Positions 56,492 through 64,000 of a stretch of DNA of 64,000 bases are shown in pieces (position 1 is the first letter of the stretch; each line of letters opens with the position of its first letter). The DNA is from Sarcomyxa edulis (Eukaryota > Basidiomycota > Agaricomycetes > Agaricales > Mycenaceae). Position numbers and translations under genes: made by a program. Location of the stretch: assembly GCA_009761415.1 (NCBI GenBank), contig QUOL01000002.1, positions 2,356,001-2,420,000 of the forward strand. The letters are read 5' to 3'. The notes beneath the pieces are model-generated. The model did no database searches, had not been told where the DNA came from, and saw only the letters and a list, made by a program, of their open reading frames with translations.

Positions 56492-56921
56492 GGCGCCAAA
56501 ATGACTGTGTGCAATCAACCGCTGCCCTACGAGGACGAAGAGGTTTTGTGCAAAGACACAGATGAATTATGATAACGAAATCGAACGATGGGTTGTCTGG
56601 GATGGGATTGTGATGAGATATCAAACGAAACGATGATATTGGTACTGAAGCTGGGGCAAAGATGAAGATGAGGAGGAGGAGACGGCCGTCCGAGACTCCG
56701 AGTCGATGATCTCGAAGCGAACGCCGATCATCGTGTACTCACTCCTCCTCCTCCTTACCCTGCAGCCAGCGCACTCTCTCACTCTTCTTTCTCTATACAA
56801 TCAACTGCCTATGCTGAACTAGTGCTGGTAATTCACATTTTTAGCGTCTATATGTAGCGCGATTTAACAATATTCTGATCTGCAAGGATTGACGATACCT
56901 GCAATTGACTAGTACAAGGCC
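56492..56921. promoter_or_regulatory. Divergent promoter between F-box copies 2 and 3
   Basis: Contains an inverted pair of GAG/CTC repeats (AGGAGGAGGAG at 56671-56681 and its complement near 56752-56764) that could form a stem of about 11 bp. No gene seen. Confidence 0.5.
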
Positions 56922-58526
56922 ATGGTTTACTCGAACGTACACTCATACTTCTTCGACGAATCACTTTCTCCCTATGCCCATGTTCTCCACACGAACTACG
57001 TCCCATCCCACTCCGAATTACACGAGTTAAATGCCTTCCTCTCAGAACCCGAATCCGAACTTCGTCGCCTCGAAACAGAGATCACGCGCATGCGTACCAT
57101 CCTAGATGGTTTAGTTTTGAAGCATGACAAGCTCAAGAGCTTCGTGGATGCCCACAAAGTGCTGGTGTCCCAGTTCAGGCGTCTCCCACCGGAAGTCCTT
57201 GAAGAGATATTCGTCCGATGTCTCTCTACGACGAGAAATTCTGTCATGCATCGCAGCGAGGCCCCAATGCTTTTGACAGAAATTTGCAGAGATTGGAGAA
57301 GGATCGCGTTGTCCACTCCAACTCTTTGGGCATCTCTCCATTTTGTCTACCCCTGTCCAGCCTTGATAGTAGAGCGTTTCGACCTAGCGAAGGCCTGGTT
57401 GGCAAGGTCTGGGGCCTTACCATTATCTATCTCGATCTACCATGAGACAGAGACTCCCCTAGAATACTCTCTTCCATTGACGGAACTACTTGGCCCGCTC
57501 TTACGTCGTTGCAAACGTCTTCATCTCGAGGCACCGAATGTCTTGCCGCACATCGAGCAAATGAACTTGACCCCTCTTCCTTTACTCGAGGATATCAGGC
57601 TTCATACCCCACGAAGGAACAACGACCTGGAGCCTGATTCCTTGTCCTTTCTGAACCATGTGTCTTCTCTCCGGAGAGTACATCTCACAGGGATACGAAG
57701 GCCAGAGCCACTCTTTCTACTTCCATTTGGCGGATTGGAGGAGCTTGAGCTGCACTCAAGGGCAATATTCCATCCTACCGACCTTTCTAGAATGCTCAAA
57801 CAATGTCGAAACCTTCGATCGTTATCTCTATCCATGCGCGATATCCCAATGAGCCTTGCCAGCCTATATAACGGTGAACGCATCACTCTCCCTCGCTTAC
57901 AGGTCATTCACATCCGCTCCGGCGATGACATGCTTCAATGGATATTCGAAAATATCATCCTACCCCAAGTCCATGATCTAAGCATCGAGAGAAGCTATCT
58001 ATCAGAGACTAATCCATCCAGACGCGTCCAATTACACACTCTGATGTCGTCTATCCTGACCCAATCGTCTTGCACTCTACAAACCCTCAGATTGCAACCT
58101 TTCCAGGCACTTCAATCGGATCTCATTGCCTGTCTTTCTCTGATACCGAGTATCACCGACTTGCAGATAGACAACGGTATAGAAAACCTCGACGATAGTT
58201 TTGTCCGCTTGCTCACTCGAACAGGCGATAGCTTATCCGACGCTGCATGCTTATGTCCGAATCTTCAGCGGATAACGTTACACTATTGTTCCAGTATCTC
58301 TCTCGACACGCTCGTAGACTTCATTCGTTCGCGTTGGCATTCGATTTCCCCGAACACTGCACGCCTCGTATACGCTGATATAACCTTCACTACGTATATG
58401 GATAGCTCAACCGCCATGTCCCAGTTGAGTACTTTTCGAGACGAGGGTTTGGATGTTACAGTGGAACTTCCACCCAAGTCTAGTCTATGGCCATCACCAC
58501 CCGGACCTTGGAAAGGTCTGCCTTGA
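56922..58526 (+). CDS. F-box/coiled-coil protein, cluster copy 3
   Basis: Single exon, 534 aa. Architecture as in copies 1 and 2: N-terminal helix LSPYAHVLHTNYVPS, coiled coil LRRLETEITRMRTILD, F-box-like SQFRRLPPEVLEEIFVRCLSTTRN, shared RSEAPMLLTEICRDWRRIAL, then irregular leucine-rich repeats. Divergently arranged to copy 2, which suggests an inverted duplication. Full length with no internal stop. The target protein of this SCF-receptor-like protein is unknown. Intronless genes in a genome where other genes have up to 16 introns may mean that the family arose by retroposition or comes from an intron-poor ancestor. Confidence 0.87.
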   Translation: MVYSNVHSYFFDESLSPYAHVLHTNYVPSHSELHELNAFLSEPESELRRLETEITRMRTILDGLVLKHDKLKSFVDAHKVLVSQFRRLPPEVLEEIFVRCLSTTRNSVMHRSEAPMLLTEICRDWRRIALSTPTLWASLHFVYPCPALIVERFDLAKAWLARSGALPLSISIYHETETPLEYSLPLTELLGPLLRRCKRLHLEAPNVLPHIEQMNLTPLPLLEDIRLHTPRRNNDLEPDSLSFLNHVSSLRRVHLTGIRRPEPLFLLPFGGLEELELHSRAIFHPTDLSRMLKQCRNLRSLSLSMRDIPMSLASLYNGERITLPRLQVIHIRSGDDMLQWIFENIILPQVHDLSIERSYLSETNPSRRVQLHTLMSSILTQSSCTLQTLRLQPFQALQSDLIACLSLIPSITDLQIDNGIENLDDSFVRLLTRTGDSLSDAACLCPNLQRITLHYCSSISLDTLVDFIRSRWHSISPNTARLVYADITFTTYMDSSTAMSQLSTFRDEGLDVTVELPPKSSLWPSPPGPWKGLP

Positions 58527-59192
58527 TCATCTGTGCATGCCATCATATCGATGTACCGACTTGGAGATAAGTAGTGGACAATCCGGTATTCTGATCCTGG
58601 AGCTTTGCAGATGTATATAACGTTGCAGGATTTAATGAAACATGCACCGAGGACCGTCAGTCTCGCATGCCAGGTACTTCACCAGGTACTTCCGAGGTTC
58701 TGCGGCGTTCAGCGACGTTCGTATCTGAACAGCCTGAGGGAAAGCTGGTCCTGAAAGATCGCAAATATTGGTGTTAGGTACGATGCACGGACACCACCAA
58801 CTTCTCAGACTACGGTATGGAATGTGAGTTACTGAGGTCGTTCAACTGCTAAACCGATCTTAGTAGCTCACATCGTTAGCCATAGCGTCCAGGCATCGTG
58901 TCCTCACAATTCTGTCATCTCCCAATACCGACTTTACTCAGCGCACTCGCATTTTAGGCTCTGTTCTACGTCTCAGCTGAATGTGCAAAGGTGCAGAACA
59001 CTATGTATCAATTCTCTTGAACACGTATTACTTAGCCACCAAGACTGCTGTATTATAATGCATTCTATGACGCATATCGTAAGTATCGTCTACAATCGTA
59101 ATTCGTAACAAAACTAGGGACTCGGGGGATTACGCTTACCCCGTACCCAGTGGCAGGTCTTAAGTACCCGTCCCTATTATCTATATCTTCAT
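58527..59192. other. Convergent intergenic region
   Basis: 666 bp between F-box copy 3 (+) and the MFS gene (-). No open frame with conserved character, no repeat recognised. Confidence 0.5.
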
Positions 59193-61290
59193 CTATATGA
59201 TGTATCTGAACCCCTTCACAGCAATCCCCTTCTCCTCCTCCTCACGATCCAACTCTTTGTTGAGGTTTTGCAAGTGCCATCGGAATAACCAACACATGAC
59301 GATGGTCAGACCAGACATGGATATACAGATAGCGTACGAGTTGACGTAGGTTGGGCCCCAGGTTGTGGGCCATATGTACCTGAACGGAAATGGGGACGAA
59401 TATTAGATCACAGGCACACTGATAGGTAGATGTAGATGGCATGGACTTACGATCCAGAGACGTTTCCTAATTGAGAGAAGGCGTTCATGAGAGCGAGAGC
59501 TACAGCACGTTTGGCTGGTGGTTTCGGCACGGAGTTACTCATCCATGCTAGGAATACCACGAAGCCGGAGTAGGACTGAGCCATAAGGAATCTATACGGA
59601 CGATGAGCAAGGTACGCATACGAGGCTGGGAGGTTATACGCACAATGAGACGTATCGGGCAGCGGTGTTCATTGTGGAGATGGCAATAATGAAGCCTACG
59701 ATTCCTAGCGACAAGGCGCTCACGATGTGGAAGAACCGTTCTTCTTTGCGATCAGAATGACTGCATTGATAGATCAGCATGCATTTGGAGGTAGAACAAC
59801 GGTTGGTGACTTACAGTGACCAGCAGAGAGCGAGTAGCGCCGCAAAGACCCACGGAGGTGCACATAGAAGTACTAAAAAAGCGGATCCATTAGCGTCAAG
59901 CTGCGTCGCGTAGAGAAATTTTGACGTACGTGTATCAGTAGAGTTATACCCCATAGTCGCGCTCAACGTGGGGAAGAAGGCATTGAAGGATAGCGAGATG
60001 GTCAAAGCGGTGAGGGTGATAGCCAAGAACCACACTTTCCAATCTGTCACGGCCAACCAGAATCCATGCATGGGGCCGGTGTTTTCGAGTTTCTGGTCAT
60101 CGTCTTTCACACCTGTGGTGTCTTCTTCCATACGCCTGATAGCTATTTTGCGTTCGATGGGTGACAGCCAGCGGGTGGTCTCTGGGAAATCGGGCAAGAT
60201 GAATATGCACAAGAATGCGAAGAACATGGTCAGTGCGCCTTCAACGTAGAAGAGCCATCTGAAGGTTTGTGTAAGCAATCTTGCTTGAGGAGTGGACAGA
60301 ACGACGGGTGCTTTACCTCCATGCTGCATGACCGAGTTTACCATCCATACCGTCGAGGATTCCAGAGGCGATAAGTGCCCCGAAGCCATTGCTGATAATA
60401 CTTCCACAGTATAGGATAGCGCTTCTGAAGCCGACCTCGTCCCGTTTGTACCATTTGGAAATGAGGAATAATGCTCCCGGGAAGAACGCAGCCTCCACGA
60501 ATCCAAGGAAAAATCGTGTGAGAAGGGCTCCTACGAAACTTTAGGACACGGACTGTGAGCTGATAGCTCGCGAGCGCTTGAGAAGAATGGGATCTACGCA
60601 CTTGGTAGTCACACCTAAAGGAGAAGGATTGTAAGTTGGGCGATCAAATCATAGATCGGTCATTGATCGTACCTGTCAGAGTAGATATCATTCCCCAGAC
60701 GATCATGCAACATGGGAGATAAAGAGAGGGTTTTCCGATCCAGTTCAAAAACATGTTTCTGTGGTATTGGCTTACTTTAGTCGGTGATAATAGAGCCATC
60801 GACCGCTACTTACGAGGGTATCTGCATGATGATGTAGCCGACGTATAAAATCGATAGCAGCGTCGCGAATTCTTGGCCCTTGAGTTTGAGATCCGTTTCA
60901 AACCCACGCAAACGGGCAGCTCTGTGCATTGTGTTAATTACAATTCCTCTCTGGACAATGACTGCACATACCCTGCATTGTTACGGTCGATCTAAGCATG
61001 GTCAGTTTCGACGACTGTGAGAAAAACGTTCGTGGGGACTGACATAGTTCAAAATATAAATGACTAGAAGATAGATGTCGGTCAGTGGACCGTCTAGTTT
61101 TTTTTTTCAGTAGAGACTCACTGATCAGAATCGACATGCGGAGGTCAAGCTTGAGCAAGAGTTTCTTCTCGATTCTCTTGCGCTCCTCAGGACCACCGAA
61201 CTCGGCATCTGGATGAGGATCGACACCAAGGTTCTCGCGTAGCTGTGCTTCTGTCTTCCCGACCTCTGAGGATGCTGTAACTTTTTCCAT
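59193..61290 (-). CDS. MFS transporter, allantoate-permease (Dal5) type
   Basis: Major facilitator of the anion:cation symporter family, likely importing small organic acids, vitamins or ureides. Exons 61122-61290, 61044-61063, 60972-60991, 60814-60921, 60673-60758, 60602-60614, 60317-60538, 59930-60258, 59815-59872, 59644-59760, 59451-59591, 59379..59193 (489 aa). Twelve hydrophobic segments. Family marks: DRNNAGAARL (TM1 end), FVGALLTRFFLGFVEAAFFPG, LISKWYKRDEVGFRSAILY, PDFPETTRWLS, and WMSNSVPKPPAKRAVALALMNAFSQLGNVSGSYIWP. Three exons are 13-20 nt long, all with canonical sites. No link to the neighbouring genes is obvious. Confidence 0.93.
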
Positions 61291-61636
61291 GTCGCGCGTT
61301 GAAAGAGACGAGTCCGGGGAAGTGGGGGGAAAAAGATGATGGAGTCGAATTTAAAGGTCCTGGCCCATGGGGGCCTGGGGGCCTTGCGGGGCATATGCGT
61401 ATTCCGGGTATTTAGAGATCCGTCGACGTATTCGTCAGAACCACTGTTCCGTGAATTTGAGATGGATATTCGAGGACCATACCATTGGTCGTTGTACGGA
61501 CCAAAGAGCCGAACTCCGAACATCAAATAGAGTTTATTATCTGGTCACGTTATCGACGCGTTGCTGGTGCTTGTTGACCAGCGAGAACTTGGCCAAAACT
61601 TTCTGCCACCGACCACCTTGGCAGCCAGAAGCCAAC
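61291..61636. promoter_or_regulatory. Divergent promoter region (MFS / RING)
   Basis: Upstream of both genes. A GGGG-rich patch at 61365-61390 (GGCCC/GGGGGCC words) may bind a GC-box factor. Nothing else seen. Confidence 0.4.
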
Positions 61637-62509
61637 ATGTCCGACTCCGACTCCAACGCAAGGGACAATCCTACTCTCGCCGTTTCATCACACACTATCA
61701 TACAGCTCGCAATCAATAAACTTCCCACTCTATCTCCAGACAATGTACCCCTAGACGATACATGTCCTATTTGTCTCGCAACTTTCGAATCGGTATACTC
61801 TGAAGAACCTCACAGTGGGGTCACCAAGTTGGACGGGTGCGGGCACCTGTTTTGCAAAAGAGAGTAAGCGTTTCAGACCGATACGTTCAGTAGCCCGGTT
61901 TAACTCCTCTTTAGCTTGGTGGAATGGATTCGAAACAGGGTGAGCATGGCTCGTTCATGAACCATTTCCATCGACCATTGATACATCACCTCTTATAGCA
62001 CGGTAGCTGCCCGACATGCCGACATGCGTTTCTCGACATAAAACCTCCATCAGAATCCGACGACGAATCCTCGGACGGCGGAGAGTACGTACCAGACGAG
62101 GATGAGGACGACGAGGATCTCTTTCTCCTGGACACAGATGGCTTCACAGACGAAGGCGAGTTGGATCTAGACGAAATGGACATGGGCCTGGACTTGGAGG
62201 AGGAGGAGGACATGTGGGCAGACGGAGACGATGAGATGGAAGAATGGGGCTCAAATGATGGGGACCTCGAGAGCGAGTCGCTTTCTGAAGGTGACATCAG
62301 CTTCGACGGAGAGCAAGACCTAGAGCTGGAAGGCACAGGTAGAGATGGCGGCGGTATGTGGAGTAGGTTCTGGTTCATCAAAGTCGTGGTGTTGATATTG
62401 TTACTCTTCAGCGCTGGAAATGGAGGTTAGCGTCGCGATTCACGCGCATGCTGATGCAGGCAATGATAGTGTCGACTCGGAAGGAATTCCAGAGACAGAC
62501 TCAAAGTAA
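61637..62509 (+). CDS. Acidic RING-finger protein
   Basis: Probable E3 ubiquitin ligase. Exons 61637-61863, 61915-61939, 61999-62353, 62412-62509 (234 aa). Zinc ligands visible: Cys43-x2-Cys46, Cys68-x-His70-x2-Cys73, and Cys88-x2-Cys91 in CPICLATF, GCGHLFC and SCPTC. The position three residues after Cys73, normally Cys, is Asp76; the Asp may act as ligand, as in Rbx1, or the site may be degenerate. The tail (from about 100) is a long disordered Asp/Glu-rich stretch including DEDEDDED and LDLEEEEDMW. Convergent with the AARSD1-like gene, 136 bp apart. Confidence 0.85.
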
Positions 62510-62645
62510 AACCCACTGTCAATCGGGTGTATTGGTAACTCAAGTTTATTCACGCGTATCTACCACGTCCAGACCGCTACATCCTTCCATTGTACTATAC
62601 ACTTACATCCTATATATATCTTGTTATAAATTGGTCAGTCTCCAT

Positions 62646-64000
62646 CTAGAAGATGCCTCCAAGAATCTCCTGTACCGCAACATCCTCCCTCCCATCCTTC
62701 CACACACCCGTAAACTTACCAGTCCACTTGGGTCCTTTACCGCCACCCTTGACGTTCAGCTTGCTTTTCAACGCGTCCCCAACCTCTTTCACCTTTTTGT
62801 CGTCTGAACCGTTTACCAGGACAACGCTGGTGCTGGACGCTGTCTGTGACGAAGGTGAAGAAGAAAGAACAAACAAATATGACTTCTGGGCCAATTCCGG
62901 CGAGGCCAAGATGGCATTGGTAAAAGCCAAAGAGATGCCGCTCAAGAATCCCAGAGCGGTTGCGGTATCATCGGTCCTGTGTATATGTTTCACAAATCCA
63001 GATGTCTCCGGACCGGCCAACAACATCTCCCGAATCATGTCGCTCGCGATAAATCTAGACAATTCGCCTTCGACCTCGTCTACTCTCTTCTCAGCCTTTC
63101 TCCGTTCGTCGACGACTTGTGTCACACGCTCCGGGACAAGAGGCAGTCCACAACTAAGGACGGAGGCCGTGTTGGTGAGAAGAGTGTGGGTTGATGTAAG
63201 ATGCGTGATGAGACGGGGACCGGCAAGGAAGTATAATCGAGCGGACGTGGTTGAGGAACGAGCTAGAGCGTCAGTGTGTGGGAGGAGGAAAAGTTGGAGA
63301 TTGTGGATGCTAGGGAGATGTGTGCCGCAACATCTGTATAACGCAATATCAACTAAAAGATCTGGACCAATCAATGAGATGATCTTACGGATTACGATCG
63401 ACCCCATCTATGATCACTACTCTCTTGACCCCTCCTGTATAATCTTCAGGAAGAGCTTTCCCCACCGCGCGGCCACTCTCTAGCTTTTCGACGCCCTTCT
63501 CCTGCTCTCTGTTCAGTTCTTCCACCTCGACGTGAACCTTGCGACCCTCGAAGACCAATCTATTAGCTTCGTTCTGTATCGAGGTAATCTCCTCAGTGCT
63601 CATTCCGCGAGGAATCTCGACATAGCACGGAGACGGAGAGGAAGTAAGGGACCACGAAAGTGTCGGGAGGTTAAGACGTGTTTCGAGAAGAGCTGAGAGA
63701 AGATGCTGGGAAGTGTGCATCGACATCTAATAAGATATTGGATCGTACCTTCAGTCTCTCAAGTCATAGATTGCAAGAAAACGTACATGATCATATCGCC
63801 TATCAAATCCTTCTAGACCAAGCGCGACAGTAACATCGGCACCAGGAATGAACACCCGAGTAGAGGCTTCGTCGACGTCGTCCGTGCTTACTTGAACATA
63901 ATGGACAGCATGCCCACCATGCCGTTTCACCTGTAATACATTCCACACTCTGTCATCCGTGGTCTTGATGAACCCAATATCGGTCGGTTGGCCTCCACCT
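62646..64000 (-). CDS. AARSD1: Alanyl-tRNA editing protein AARSD1 (AlaX-L), 5' end missing
   Basis: Stand-alone editing factor that removes Ser/Gly from mis-charged tRNA-Ala. Exons visible: 63787 to the window edge, 63389-63726, 62646-63333. The fragment starts inside the AlaRS-type GGGQPTDIG motif, whose beginning lies beyond the window. Zinc/catalytic site residues are seen in MHTSQHLLS (HxxxH) and CCGTH, the latter split after its leading Pro by an intron. The remaining C-terminal part contains LYFLAGPRLITHL, a coiled-coil (RRKAEKRVDEVEGELSRF) and the end VQEILGGIF. Only the first few tens of residues and the start codon are outside. Confidence 0.93.

Noticed and set aside
52520..59192. 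tRNA, rRNA or CRISPR-like repeats in the intergenic regions
   Set aside because: No cloverleaf, conserved A/B boxes or regularly spaced repeats were seen.

Overview
The window is genomic DNA of a filamentous basidiomycete, most likely a mushroom-forming Agaricomycete. The evidence is gene architecture: dense genes on both strands, very many 50-70 bp GT-AG introns with CTRAY-type branch points, tiny exons, and families typical of the group (cerato-platanin, coiled-coil F-box proteins in tandem, Ncp1-like coiled-coil protein, type B carboxylesterase pairs, MARVEL-like four-TM proteins in tandem). I rebuilt every multi-exon gene by hand. All joins reported as intact keep reading frame from ATG to stop; about 165 introns are implied.

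Layout. 1-12 kb is housekeeping: a gene fragment, the PCNA-unloader Elg1/ATAD5, JMJD7-type hydroxylase, snoRNP protein Nhp2, Bfr1, and an RFX transcription factor. 12-15 kb is a 17-exon vacuolar endopolyphosphatase (PPN1). 15-22 kb holds two tandem secreted carboxylesterases with the same intron plan. 22-27 kb has a small unknown gene and acetoacetyl-CoA synthetase. 27-31 kb is a tandem trio of MARVEL-like membrane proteins, the third apparently broken. 31-33.6 kb is a nest of two non-autonomous TIR elements, one inserted in the other's left terminal repeat, each with TA target duplication. 33.7-45 kb contains an F-box-like gene, cerato-platanin, a BBE-like FAD oxidoreductase, DASH subunit Hsk3, an Ncp1-like coiled-coil gene, a cytochrome P450 and a decayed F-box gene. 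45.7-52.5 kb has an EF-hand MscS channel and a concentrative nucleoside transporter. 52.9-58.5 kb is a cluster of three intact F-box paralogues. 59-64 kb holds an allantoate-permease-like MFS transporter, an acidic RING protein, and the alanyl-tRNA editing protein AARSD1 (cut by the window end).

The most unusual signal is at the level of splicing. In the MscS gene, the frame can only be kept with canonical splice sites if a single-nucleotide exon is included between two normal-sized introns, right after a 9-nt exon. PPN1 needs a 5-nt exon plus several of 13-19 nt, and acetoacetyl-CoA synthetase a 10-nt exon that encodes part of its ATP-binding loop. Four introns appear to use GC instead of GT at the donor. 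No biosynthetic backbone gene, CRISPR array, RNA gene or viral sequence was recognised.
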